64,000 nt of DNA from Rickettsia tillamookensis (GCF_016743795.2 NZ_CP060138.2:1-64000), one strand, 5' to 3'. Shown: positions 48,521-57,670, counted from the first letter of the stretch. The notes: generated by a model from the sequence alone, not told the origin. Program-made: numbers and translations.

Positions 48521-51289
48521 GTGGGACAGGGGGCAAACAATGCTACATTAATTATTAACGGTAATGATATTAGTGCTGTTGATTCCATTATATTAGGCGG
48601 TGGTCAGAGTAAAATAGTTTTTCAAAATCCTATTACGGTGGATGCTGAAATATATGCTCGGACTAATAATGCCGGGTATATAGAAGCAAAGAATGATACT
48701 GTTTTTAACAAAACTATAGGGTTTAGCGGTGGCCAAAATCATAGTATTACGGGACTACTTATAGAAGATAATAAAACAGTTACATTAAAATCTGATATTT
48801 ATGCTTCAGATATTGAGTTAAAAGCAAATTCAAAATTAATTATAGACGCTTCTAAACAAAATATTACAGTAAGGACAGGCATTGCAACCGATCTTTTTGG
48901 AAATATGAATGATGACACCGGTAGAATTCAAATAAAAAGTAATACAAAGAATGCTATAACTTTTTATAATGATATAGGGGGAATAGATGAAAGAGTTGCT
49001 GAAATAGATATTGCTAGAGGTAAGAAAACTGAATTTAAAAGTGATGTATATGCTAAGAACATTAAAGTAGCAGCTAATGATGTTGAGTTTCACGAAAAGC
49101 TTGATATGCAACGTCGTAATGGAGGAGTACATATAGGTAATTTAGAATTTACGAATTACGGTAAAGTAAAATTCCATAAAGATTTTACCGGCGATATAAC
49201 TACCTCTAAAATTAATGTGGGTGAAGTAACTTATGTAAATACTCCTAATATTTACGGCGTCGGTGCATTAAATAAAAGGATTGAAAAATTAGTATTTACA
49301 GGTAACCATCCTCATAATTTGCATAAGAATATACATGCAGCACGAACTGAATTTGATGCGGGAACTTATAATATTCATACTAATCCTATTACAATTGATG
49401 GAAATGCTAATATTAATGGCTCGACATTTGACCTTAGATATGACTTAATTTTTACCGGTAATGTAGAATTGTCTAATAATATTAGAATAAATTCAGCCGG
49501 AAATAGAGTGGTTTTTCAAAATCATGCCCCGACTGTAAATAATGCAGGCACAAATATTACTTTTAATATTAACGGAGCACCTCCTGCTAATGAAGCAGCA
49601 GCATTAGCTGTTTTACACATAAACGTTGGAGGAGTTGTATTCCCTCCTGTGGGTTCTCGTTATGATGTGGGTACAGCTACTTTAATTTTACCAGGACTTG
49701 GAGGAGCTCAAGTGCAGCAACAGCAGCAGCAAGTTGAACAGAACCAGCAGCAGAATAATCAGCAACAGCAACAGCAAGTTCAACAGAATCAGCAGCAGAA
49801 TAATCAGCAGCAACAACCGCAACAAGTTCAGCAGAACCAGCAGCAGCAAGTTGAACAGAACCAGCAACAACAAGTTCAACGTGAAGATAACGAAAGAGCA
49901 ATAGCCGAAGAAAATAACAGAAGAATAGAAGAGCAAAGACTGCAAGCCGAGAATCAGCAACGTCAAGCTAACGAAATAAGGGAATATGTTAACAAACCTG
50001 AGCCGCAAAAACTAGCTGAGGCAATCAATAATACTATCGTTGCCCATGCGGAAAATACTTTTGTAACGGAAGCACAAAAAGAAGTAATCAAAGAGAAATC
50101 TGCGTTTGTTATGCAGAATCCTGAAAAGCATGCAGTAGAGCTTGCTAAGGAATTAGTAAATAATAAAGCTGAGCTTAAAGAAGTGGCTAAAGTAGCTAAT
50201 GATGATACTGTTGTAGTGAGTAAAACAAAACAAGAGCAATCTTTATTATTCGTAGCAAACTTAGCTCAAGTTGCACCTGATAATGCAAAAAAAGTAGTAG
50301 AGCATTTAACCGAGCAAGGAACAAGATCGGTTAGTGTAGCAAATGTTACGGCTGAAGCAGTAACTGCTAATATTAATAATCACCTATCAGGTGGTACTAT
50401 GGTAGCTGTTGCGGCAGGTGATGAAGAAACCCCTATAATTACTAAAAAAGGATTATGGGTTGCAGGTACTTTCGGTTCAAGTAATCAAAACGCATATAAA
50501 GGTAATCCTAGCTATAAAGGCACGGTATCAGGCGGTACTATCGGTGGTGATCTTTACATCGGGGAAAATAGTCTTGTAGGTCTTGCATATAGCCGTATGA
50601 ACTCTGACTTTAAGTTTAAAGGGTCAAGTACCGGTGATAAATTATCAGCAGAAAGCGATATTATTTCTCTATACGGTCAGCAACAATTTAGTAATGGTCT
50701 TATATTACAAGAAATATTTTCAGCAAGTAACAGTAAAATCAATAAGAAGGATTTAAGACCGGTCGGACCTAATAGCTATAAAACGGCTAGCGGTAAATAT
50801 ACAAGCAAAGCTTACGGTTTTGAGGGTAATGTCGGTTATCAATTCTCTGCTGTTGACGGTATAAATTTAATGCCTAATATCGGTATTAGGTATAATACAT
50901 ATAAAGATAATGCTTATACTGAAAGCGGTACAGGCGTGAATAATATGTATGTTGCAGGTAAATCCGGTAACTTAACTACAGGGATTGCAGGCATAAAATT
51001 AACCGCTCCTAAGAGATTATCAAACGATACTCAAATAGTACCGGGATTGCATGCTTCCGTAGAAAATAGCTTTAGCAATAAGCAACCTAAAGTGAAAGCT
51101 AGATTTATTTGGGCAGATAATTACTTTGAGAACACTACAAGTAGTAGCACGCCGAAAGTCGGCTATAATGTAGGTGCAAGTTTACTTACGGCTCATAAGA
51201 ATATTGAGCTACTTGCAACGTATAACTGTAATTTACGCAGCAAATATACTAGCCATCAAGGTTCATTAAAGTTAAAGATATTGTTCTAA
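48521..51289 (+). pseudogene. Sca-family autotransporter, passenger and beta-barrel, shifted frame
   Basis: A 922-codon frame. The passenger is beta-rich (VHIGNLEFTNYGKVKFHKDF) up to about residue 390, then a Gln/Asn tract (runs of QQQ and QNQQQ, about 397-450), a helical linker with EEQRLQAENQQRQAN, and a C-terminal barrel of about 280 residues (KKGLWVAGTFGSSNQNAYKG, ending GSLKLKILF). It is clearly related to the sca1 barrel (both end with a SHQGS(V/L)KLK pattern). Without the upstream signal peptide it could not be exported, so the gene is probably inactive unless the shift is bypassed. The Sca number is not assigned. Confidence 0.8.
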
Positions 51290-51349
51290 TAGCATTAGTG
51301 TCATATCGTGGCTTGTCCGGGATTGTTGCACGGACCGGTAAAACCCACT

Positions 51350-51452
51350 GTGTCACCTAGTTCGCTTGCTAACTAGGTCCATAAAAATAATAAACAAATA
51401 CTAATAATTTTAGTATTTTAACTGGATCCCGTGGTCAAGCCATGGGATGACA
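51350..51452. repeat. Palindromic repeat, family B, with partial second copy
   Basis: TGTCACCTAGTTCGCTTGC at the left and GTCAAGCCATGGGATGACA at the right, preceded at 51299 by an extra left end GTGTCATATCGTGGC. The outer flanks GATTGTTGCACGGACCGG and GACCCACGCAACAATGG also pair partly. Confidence 0.78.
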
Positions 51453-51496
51453 GAGGTGAAATTGACCCACGCAACAATGGTGAGAATCTAATAAAG

Positions 51497-51530
51497 CAGA
51501 TAAAAAACTTGTTTTTTATCTGTTTATTTT
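51497..51530. terminator. Rho-independent-type terminator after the autotransporter
   Basis: Perfect 12-base arms CAGATAAAAAAC (51497-51508) and GTTTTTTATCTG (51511-51522) with a TT spacer, followed by TTTATTTT. The A tract on the other side could serve the minus strand for the mazF-like gene. Confidence 0.72.
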
Positions 51531-51628
51531 ATCAAAATATGTAACTTCTATATCAATATTGAAGTTATTTTTCTAGATTTCTGCTTTTGCAGAAATGACA
51601 TTAAAAAAAATTGTTCGATACCATAGTT

Positions 51629-51838
51629 TTATACACCAACCAATTGTTGTAGAATACGTAAAATACGATTTACTTCATAAGAAGTAGCCTGTGCTAATCT
51701 TGGATAGATAATTCTTGTTATGCTTATTGACCTGCAATGTTCTATTAGTGCATAACTTTTTACCTCTAAATTATCTCGTACATCTAGTTCAAAATGAAGA
51801 TTGCTAAATTCCGGTTGTGATTGGCTGCAAGAGGACAA
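51629..51838 (-). pseudogene. MazF/PemK toxin, 3' part
   Basis: This frame reads SQSQPEFSNLHFELDVRDN then SYALIEHCRSISITRI, the C-terminal half of a MazF/PemK RNase, including the strand after FICPL. The 5' half lies in another frame at 51784-51987. Joined, the two give about 112 residues, the normal toxin length, so one base has been gained or lost near 51830-51845. Confidence 0.78.
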
Positions 51839-51987
51839 ATAAAAATTATAGGAGGAATAGAATCTAATATTGTTTGTGAATTTAATATTATTACGGGACG
51901 TATTTTTCCAACTTCATTTATTTTAGCAGGATCAAGCCTAGCCAAATAAATACCGCCCCGTGTTAATATTTCTTTTTGCTCCACCAT
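51784..51987 (-). pseudogene. MazF/PemK toxin, 5' part
   Basis: The frame starts MVEQKEILTRGGIYLARLDP and contains VGKIRPVIILNSQTI and PIIFICPL, the N-terminal half of an mRNA interferase of the MazF fold. It then shifts out of frame and ends after FILN. Its start overlaps the antitoxin gene by 25 bases. The active-site Arg of GKIRPVIIL is kept, but the catalytic Thr/Ser region lies at the shift. The toxin is probably inactive. Confidence 0.8.
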
Positions 51988-52241
51988 TTTTCCTTTTCTT
52001 TTAGTAATTCTGAATTTAAGTTTTCAGTGATTTCTGTCATTTCTTCTAGATATTTTTTAGATTTTTTCATTGCATTAAAGCTTTTTATAATATCGTCTTG
52101 TTCAAATTGAGACTGAAGATTATTGAGTTCATGTATAATGGCTTGACGAATAAATGCTGTTCTAGATAATCCTAGCTTTTTAGCAATTTCATTACTAGCT
52201 TTAGCTATATTATCGGGTAGAGTAATAGATAAGCTTGTCAT
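51963..52241 (-). CDS. Ribbon-helix-helix antitoxin (MazE/CopG type)
   Basis: A 92-residue antitoxin. The N-terminus MTSLSITLPDNIAKASNEIA with LGLSRTAFIRQAIIHEL is a classic ribbon-helix-helix DNA-binding domain. A helical tail (KKSKKYLEEMTEITENLNSE) would wrap the toxin. The frame is intact although the partner toxin is frameshifted, the pattern expected when the toxin decays first. Confidence 0.85.
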   Translation of the reverse strand: MTSLSITLPDNIAKASNEIAKKLGLSRTAFIRQAIIHELNNLQSQFEQDDIIKSFNAMKKSKKYLEEMTEITENLNSELLKEKEKWWSKKKY

Positions 52242-52305
52242 ATCATTTTTTATATATAATTTTATATTAAATATAATACTAAATTCTTAAAAAAGCAATA
52301 TATAC

Positions 52306-52430
52306 TAGGTCAACTTCAAAAATTGGCTATGTCATTCTACAAGAGCTGCGGTACTCACGTATTAAGTATACGCTCCGCTTCTCGCTTTGTGAATTCCTTG
52401 CTCTTTTTGAAGTTGACCTTCGTATACTAC
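52306..52430. repeat. Palindromic repeat, family C
   Basis: TATACTAGGTCAACTTCAAA-like left end and TTGAAGTTGACCTTCGTATA right end, between the 440-residue hypothetical and the mazEF-like locus. Confidence 0.83.
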
Positions 52431-52452
52431 TTTTCATTTCACATCAGTATAC

Positions 52453-53775
52453 TTACAATTCTCTAACTGGTTTTAATACTAGCTTCTTATTCCTGAAGAT
52501 ATTGGTTTTAGAAAAGAAGCTGCTTTTTGATTTTTTAAAATCACGTTTATAATTTTCACCGGTGACAGCATTATAACTAGTAATTAAAGAAGGTATAACC
52601 TCGTTATAATATATTTTATAAAGGTCACGCATAGTTTCTTTGGTAGTTAAATATCCCCATTTTACGGCTTGTTGTGGTACTCTAGCGAGTGCCTCAATAC
52701 AGGCTACAGCTTCTTCAATTTCAGGGTTTTTATTTTTATACACTTCAGCATTTGGCGATAAATTAGCTTGCATATCTTTAAACATAGCCTCAATCATTAA
52801 TGCCATATATTTATCGGTTTTAAATTTTTTTACAAATATTAGGTTATTCCTACTGCTATAATTTAAAAGACGAAATTTATATATAAAAATCATGAATTTT
52901 ATAGCATAAACTTTTAAGCCGCTAACCTTATTTGCATTATAAAATTTAAGTTTCGTTTCATAATCTAATTGCTTTTTCATACCTGCTTTAAGGAGCTTAC
53001 CCAGCAAATTATGACAATGTATGATATCATTTTTTCTAGCAATTCGTACTTTATCGGTAGCTTTAGTACCGGAAAAATTAGCCGAATGGCGAGTTATTTG
53101 CCGACCTCTATCATCTCTTTTTATATCGGCAAAATGCCCTAGCTCTTGGGCTGCGATAATCTGAAGCCTTGCTACCGCAGCAAAGCCGTTGCCGTAAGTC
53201 GGATGATCTTTATTGTTTTCAGCAAAAGGATTACCGCCGCATGAAACAAAAATAGCTACGTCCTTGCCGTTAGTGCTTTGCATACCGCTATTACCGCCTA
53301 CTCGTTGCCAGCTAACCATATCCATCATATCGCCTATATTATGTGAATAGGTGAGAAATACTTCCGTCTTATTAAGAAGAAGCCATCTTATTACGATCGG
53401 ATGAGCCGACTGAACAAAAATACGTGCTAGCATTTCGGTTACTTCTTTCTTAACCGGCTGTAGCTTGTGTATTTGTTTTTTTAAGTTATCAAAGATTGAT
53501 TTTATTTTCTGATCTGAAGCAGAGTTTCTGTATAAATTTTGAAAAAGCTTGGTAGTTTCAGGAATTAAATGCGGGCTTGTTAGCTCTTCTTTACTAACCA
53601 TCAAACTGATATTAAGAGCAGGTTCGGTAAATCTTGCAAAATTGCAGCAATCATCGGTATCTATCCGTAATTTACCGGATTTGATTAATTGCATCGCCAA
53701 ATGCTCATACTCTATTTCCATGTCCTGCTTATAAATAGCAGGAACATTGTCAAGAATGTGGTATATGCTAGTCAT
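52453..53775 (-). CDS. Hypothetical protein with a protease-like QELGH motif, 440 residues
   Basis: Function not recognised. A segment near residue 207 reads IIAAQELGHFADIKRDD, close to the HExxH zinc-protease helix but with Gln at the first His; a further His follows at TRHSANFSG. Catalysis is therefore doubtful. The N-terminus is soluble (MTSIYHILDNVPAIYKQDME), and the C-terminus is basic (KKSKSSFFSKTNIFRNKKL). The clean long frame and even composition suggest a genus-conserved gene. Confidence 0.65.
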   Translation of the reverse strand: MTSIYHILDNVPAIYKQDMEIEYEHLAMQLIKSGKLRIDTDDCCNFARFTEPALNISLMVSKEELTSPHLIPETTKLFQNLYRNSASDQKIKSIFDNLKKQIHKLQPVKKEVTEMLARIFVQSAHPIVIRWLLLNKTEVFLTYSHNIGDMMDMVSWQRVGGNSGMQSTNGKDVAIFVSCGGNPFAENNKDHPTYGNGFAAVARLQIIAAQELGHFADIKRDDRGRQITRHSANFSGTKATDKVRIARKNDIIHCHNLLGKLLKAGMKKQLDYETKLKFYNANKVSGLKVYAIKFMIFIYKFRLLNYSSRNNLIFVKKFKTDKYMALMIEAMFKDMQANLSPNAEVYKNKNPEIEEAVACIEALARVPQQAVKWGYLTTKETMRDLYKIYYNEVIPSLITSYNAVTGENYKRDFKKSKSSFFSKTNIFRNKKLVLKPVREL

Positions 53776-53922
53776 TAGACCTCTTCAGAAACTCTACTTC
53801 TAGGGGTAATTGGGACAATGATCCGGTACTCGAATCCTCACGTACTAAAGTGTACGCTGCGGTTCAGTGCTATCGTGTCTTCTTCAAATTCCTCCCTAAA
53901 TCCTCGTTTCTGAAGAAGTCTA
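53776..53922. repeat. RPE1-like palindromic element, non-coding copy
   Basis: Terminal inverted repeats TAGACCTCTTCAGAAACTC and its near complement ending GAAGAAGTCTA, with interior motifs GGTACTCGAATCCTCACGTA as in the yoeB copy. About 147 bases. It separates two unknown genes. Confidence 0.85.
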
Positions 53923-53925
53923 TTT

Positions 53926-54282
53926 TTAAAGTTTAGTGGTGTTATCTTCTACAATACCTATTGGTAGTACATCATAATTTTCATCCATATTTAAAGGTAG
54001 CGTTAATAAGTCAAGTACAACTTCAGGTGCAGGTACGGGTTTAGATTCTTCTGCGACTCTAAGGTCTACAACAACATCTACCTTAGAGAATACTTTGTCA
54101 AAGCAGCCTATAAAAAATTTATCCGATGATGTTAATTTTATTGCATCTAGTGCTTTTTGTCTATCATCTTCATTTTTAATACATGTGTTAATTGCCTCTC
54201 TCCTAAAAAATAAATGAGGATAATCATTGAAAATTTTTGTAATTAGCTCGGGCTCTGTTGCTCGCCAAAATATGCGAGACAT
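53926..54282 (-). pseudogene. C-terminal part of the TPR protein, shifted frame
   Basis: A 118-codon frame whose useful part begins ATEPELITKIFNDYPHLFF and continues REAINTCIKNEDDRQKALDA. This matches in spacing the end of the other TPR protein ([15 protein letters not shown] then [15 protein letters not shown]). It overlaps the preceding gene by 40 bases in a different frame, so it is best read as the displaced C-terminus of that gene. The last 60 residues are acidic and Val/Asp-rich. Confidence 0.68.
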
Positions 54283-55874
54283 TTCTCATTACCATATCTA
54301 AATATTTTATATGCCAAGAATAAGGCAAAACAACCTTGTTCTTCTTCAGTAAATTTATCAGTAAAATTTTTATTAAAAAAATATTCAATTCCTCTTCTAA
54401 TACCCGTTGAAGAAATCACCAGTTTTTGAAAAAGCGGTTTTGAAAGATCAAGTGAAAAGTAAGATATATCTACACTTTTCAATTGTCCGCTTTTTACTTT
54501 CTCAGTTATTATTTCAGATTCAGGTATTTGCTTTTCCATTTGCCATAAATCATTTTCTACAGTACCGGGAGTAGTTTTTCTTATCTCCTCCCATGATGTA
54601 CTTAATCCCTCTTTTGCAGTAGTTATAATTTGGTTTAACAATGATTTAGAATTCTTTAATATATTCTCTGCATTATGATACATATAACCAATCAAAGAAA
54701 TAGCATCTTGAAGTGCTAATTTTTCCATAGGATTACTATTCATTTCGTCGGTATTATTAGTATCATAACGAAAAAAATTACCTTGCAACGGCAGTTTAGT
54801 CGTAAAGAAATTACTGAAATCTGTCCCATTAGTTTTTTTGATTTCTGCACTCCTTAAATTAGCAAAAAATAAAGCTAATCTCTGTAAATCTTGTTCTATA
54901 GATACGGTCATATTAGATTGCTTATTAATCATTTTACAAAATTTAGTAAGCACATCTACTAGCTTTTTTTCTTCCTTAGAGTTAAATATATTATCCCCGG
55001 CATCATGCAGAACTGCTATTAAAGCAGTGGCAATAGGACTTAAAAAACCGGACGCTGCTATGTCGCCAAGATAACAAACCCATTTCACCCAAGAAGAGGC
55101 ACTTATACGTTCCAAATGTCCAGAATCAGGAACTACTAAGCCGCTACTTACGGCACTAGCAGCAATACATACATTGTGTAAAGCCATATTAAAATGTTTA
55201 TAATATTCTTCTAATTTAGGATTAAGGACTTGCAATTCTTTAATTTGGTTGTTTATATCTGCAATAAGCGAGATATTTGCAGATGCTAACATTTTTTTCA
55301 TGTCTGCAATAGTTAGCTCTATGTCTGTAACCTTGTGTTCAAGTGTAGTTACTCTGCTTGCTAGCATTACTACTGATTTCGCCAACTCTTCATTATTGTT
55401 GCTTTTACTAACCTTACTTAATTGGCTATTAGATAAATCATTTTCTCTCGGTAATATCTGTGATAAACTAATATTAGTATTAGATTGTTGAGCTATTTCT
55501 TTGAGAATTTCTTGAAATTCTTTCTCGTTTTCTTGGGAAGGTGTATATTTTTCAAGCACAGTACCAGCTTCCTTTAATTTACCTACTTTAGAAAAAGCTT
55601 TTCCTAATAAAAAATCAGTATCTTTAGGCTTAGATTTATATTTAGCTGCTTGTCGTAATGAATTTACTGCCTTAGAGTAAAGGGTTTGTTGCTCAGTTAT
55701 ATTATTAGTATACTCTCCCCAACATAAGTAAGTTACGCCTTCATAATAATAATAGGCATGTAGAAAACCTTTATATTGTTTAATTAAAGTAAATATATTA
55801 AGTGCTTTTTCATATTCTTTTGTACTTAAAAATTCTCTTCCTTCAGAGACTAATTGGTCTACTATCTCTTTCAT
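54243..55874 (-). CDS. TPR/coiled-coil protein, 543 residues, C-terminally frameshifted
   Basis: The N-terminal 120 residues hold three TPR-like units (TKEYEKALNIFTLIKQYKGF, KAVNSLRQAAKYKSKPKD, KVGKLKEAGTVLEKYTPS). A coiled coil follows (VTTLEHKVTDIELTIADMKK), then a region with weak hydrophobic helices near 250-300 and a helical C-terminal domain. The frame ends with AYFGEQQSPS, after which another frame continues a domain shared with the large STAND protein. No signal peptide is present. Host- or partner-binding is plausible but unproven. Confidence 0.7.
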   Translation of the reverse strand: MKEIVDQLVSEGREFLSTKEYEKALNIFTLIKQYKGFLHAYYYYEGVTYLCWGEYTNNITEQQTLYSKAVNSLRQAAKYKSKPKDTDFLLGKAFSKVGKLKEAGTVLEKYTPSQENEKEFQEILKEIAQQSNTNISLSQILPRENDLSNSQLSKVSKSNNNEELAKSVVMLASRVTTLEHKVTDIELTIADMKKMLASANISLIADINNQIKELQVLNPKLEEYYKHFNMALHNVCIAASAVSSGLVVPDSGHLERISASSWVKWVCYLGDIAASGFLSPIATALIAVLHDAGDNIFNSKEEKKLVDVLTKFCKMINKQSNMTVSIEQDLQRLALFFANLRSAEIKKTNGTDFSNFFTTKLPLQGNFFRYDTNNTDEMNSNPMEKLALQDAISLIGYMYHNAENILKNSKSLLNQIITTAKEGLSTSWEEIRKTTPGTVENDLWQMEKQIPESEIITEKVKSGQLKSVDISYFSLDLSKPLFQKLVISSTGIRRGIEYFFNKNFTDKFTEEEQGCFALFLAYKIFRYGNEKCLAYFGEQQSPS

Positions 55875-55899
55875 ATTCTAATCTATATTAGTTAATTGT

Positions 55900-56090
55900 T
55901 TAAATCATATTATGGCCGCCGTTGATAGAAATAGTCTCACCTGTTATAAAGCCGGCATTTTTATCAACTAAAAATGCCACGGCTCTAGCTATTTCTTCAG
56001 GTTGTCCTAGTCTTTTTTTGGGGCAAGTACGTCTTCAGGTACTGCTCCTACCATTTCCGTTGCAATATACCCTGGAGCTATACAGTTGCC
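55900..56090 (-). pseudogene. Remnant of an acetoacetyl-CoA reductase (PhaB/FabG-like) gene
   Basis: The minus strand reads NCIAPGYIATEMVGAVPEDV, then after a frameshift in a run of A residues RLGQPEEIARAVAFLVDKNA and ITGETISINGGHNMI. This is the C-terminal third of a short-chain dehydrogenase closest in style to PhaB. The N-terminal nucleotide-binding and catalytic Ser/Tyr/Lys parts are absent, so it is a dead fragment. Confidence 0.8.
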
Positions 56091-56220
56091 AGAGAAAAGG
56101 AAGAGCTAAGTATAAAGATAATTGATTAAGCTCTGCGTACGAAAACTAAATTATTGCATAACTCATAATTTTCACTAATTTTTTCTTGAGCCTAGTCTAT
56201 TACTTTGTTATAACCACCTT

Positions 56221-56254
56221 TCTAACTTTGATAAATAAGTAAGTTAGATACAAT
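56221..56254 (+). promoter_or_regulatory. Promoter with overlapping inverted repeat upstream of the ART-like gene
   Basis: TTGATA (56228-56233) and TACAAT (56249-56254) with a short 15-base spacer. Perfect 8-base arms TCTAACTT (56221-56228) and AAGTTAGA (56241-56248) overlap the -35 and spacer, like a repressor site. Confidence 0.45.
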
Positions 56255-56285
56255 AAAAATCTAATGAACGGAGGTGTGAAGCATT

Positions 56286-56387
56286 ATGTATAATGACGAT
56301 GAAATAGATTACGAAACAGCAGAAGAGATATTGAAAGAAATCTACTCCTTAAATGAACTGGAAGAATTAAAAAACAAGATGGAGTAG
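56286..56387 (+). pseudogene. ADP-ribosyltransferase-like protein, 5' part before an A-tract frameshift
   Basis: An ATG at 56286 is preceded at ideal distance by GGAGGTG (56270-56276), the strongest ribosome site of the region. The 33 codons read MYNDDEIDYETAEEILKEIY and stop shortly after an A6 run (56369-56374). With one more A the frame would read on as KKQDGVELEEYVDAYNEAEL into the following gene. The short product alone has no known role. Confidence 0.7.
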
Positions 56388-56401
56388 AACTTGAAGAATA
56401 T

Positions 56402-57058
56402 GTGGATGCTTACAATGAAGCAGAATTAGATGATAATAACAGTATAACTTTTAGAGAATTTTTTGCATTGAAAGATTTCAAAGAAACCGGCTATATGAGG
56501 TTGTATGATAAAACAAAAGAATCCTATGAAATGCAACGTGCTTTAGTAATACTAACTAATGATCAATACCAAAGGAGTCAAGGACAAGTTGAAAATCTTA
56601 CTATTTGGCGTGGAGAAACAAGAGAAAAATCAGAGGTGGGTATATTTAACATAGGAAATGAATATTCTACAGAGCGGTTTATGTCTACAACTTCTGAGCA
56701 GAGTATTATTAATAATCATATGTCAGATGAATTAAAACCACATCAAATTAATATTGAATATGAAATTGAAATGAATTCCCCTCTAGTAGGTGCCGATATT
56801 TCTTCTATATTAAACGATGGAGAAAAGGAAATAGTAGTATTGCCAAATACTAAATTTGAAATAACTAATGTTAAGCACGAGGATGATCATACCCTATGTA
56901 TTAGTATGAAAAACAAGCCAATCATATATAATACATGGAAAAGTAATTTTGATCTATGGCTTTCTAACCTAGAGCAATTAGTATCCACAAATACCGATAT
57001 AAGCGTGGAAACTTATACATTAGGATCCGATGCTTCACAAATTGATATCATAACTTGA
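56402..57058 (+). CDS. ADP-ribosyltransferase-like protein (R-S-E type), main part
   Basis: A 218-residue frame from the first ATG, or about 256 residues if joined to the 33-codon leader. The pattern of arginine-type mono-ADP-ribosyltransferases is visible in order: Arg in LTIWRGETRE, the STT strand in STERFMSTTSEQ, and the ExE motif in NDGEKEIVVLPNTKFEI. Such enzymes transfer ADP-ribose from NAD to host or competitor proteins. No signal peptide is seen. The real start is probably 56286, with an A6 tract shift between. The gene neighbours a phaB remnant and an unknown gene with a regulated-looking promoter. Confidence 0.68.
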   Translation: MDAYNEAELDDNNSITFREFFALKDFKETGYMRLYDKTKESYEMQRALVILTNDQYQRSQGQVENLTIWRGETREKSEVGIFNIGNEYSTERFMSTTSEQSIINNHMSDELKPHQINIEYEIEMNSPLVGADISSILNDGEKEIVVLPNTKFEITNVKHEDDHTLCISMKNKPIIYNTWKSNFDLWLSNLEQLVSTNTDISVETYTLGSDASQIDIIT

Positions 57059-57080
57059 TATAAAAAAGAAATATTACTTA

Positions 57081-57114
57081 CCGAATTATGGATGAAGATT
57101 TATCCATAATTCGG
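57081..57114. terminator. Strong hairpin between convergent genes
   Basis: Perfect 13-base arms CCGAATTATGGAT (57081-57093) and ATCCATAATTCGG (57102-57114) with an 8-base loop. The A-rich left flank gives a U-rich tail on the minus strand. Probably a terminator for one or both genes. Confidence 0.62.
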
Positions 57115-57126
57115 GTCAATTTAGAG

Positions 57127-57618
57127 TTAATAACATTCAATTTCAGCTAATGTTATACTTTCAGTACCTGATAATTTATAACAATCATTACTAGTAGAGT
57201 TAGGAATTTGTAAGTCAAATAATAGTATTTTTTCTTCTTTATACGGATCAACTAAGTAAGAATTTGTAATATCTGTAACTATTGGCGATAAATAAGTTGT
57301 TGTTTCAATAAGCTTATTAATAGCATTCTGTCCGTCTTTTAATATTTTATCGACTAGTTTTTTATCTTTATAAAAAGTATTTACGGCACCTATTAAGGTT
57401 GTTGATATCTCATATATAATAACACCGTTTTTAATTATATTGGTTATATTAGAGTCTAATTTTGCTGTTTTAGAAAAAATTAAAGAAATAACAGTAGGAT
57501 ATTTATTAAATACATTAGGTAGTTCTAAAAAATTATTTACGGCTGAATAGGCAGAATTGGTTGCTTCTGAAAAACAATTAAATGCTTTGTATATGTTTTC
57601 ATAATTGTTATTTCTCAT
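57127..57618 (-). CDS. Helical hypothetical protein, 163 residues
   Basis: Not recognised. The sequence is amphipathic and mostly helical (CFSEATNSAYSAVNNFLELP, VIIYEISTTLIGAVNTFYKD), ending in a more polar tail (KLSGTESITLAEIECY). No signal peptide is seen; the region IIYEISTTLIGAV may associate with membranes. A good ribosome site (AGAGGT) precedes the ATG. It has a near-consensus promoter and a palindrome at the transcription start. Being convergent with the ART-like gene, it could be an unrelated small effector or a partner; nothing decides this. Confidence 0.6.
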   Translation of the reverse strand: MRNNNYENIYKAFNCFSEATNSAYSAVNNFLELPNVFNKYPTVISLIFSKTAKLDSNITNIIKNGVIIYEISTTLIGAVNTFYKDKKLVDKILKDGQNAINKLIETTTYLSPIVTDITNSYLVDPYKEEKILLFDLQIPNSTSNDCYKLSGTESITLAEIECY

Positions 57619-57642
57619 AAACTTACCTCTTTTTTATATAGA

Positions 57643-57667
57643 TAATTACCATGTTTCATGGTAATTA
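57643..57667. promoter_or_regulatory. Perfect 11-base palindrome at the predicted transcription start
   Basis: TAATTACCATG (57643-57653), TTT, CATGGTAATTA (57657-57667). It covers about -3 to +21 of the minus-strand promoter at 57671-57698, so it may be an operator or form a 5' mRNA hairpin. Confidence 0.65.
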
Positions 57668-57670
57668 CAT

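Noticed and set aside
49677..50008. Several overlapping antisense and sense frames rich in Leu, Ala or Ser
   Set aside because: They are shadows of the Gln/Asn codon tract in the autotransporter.
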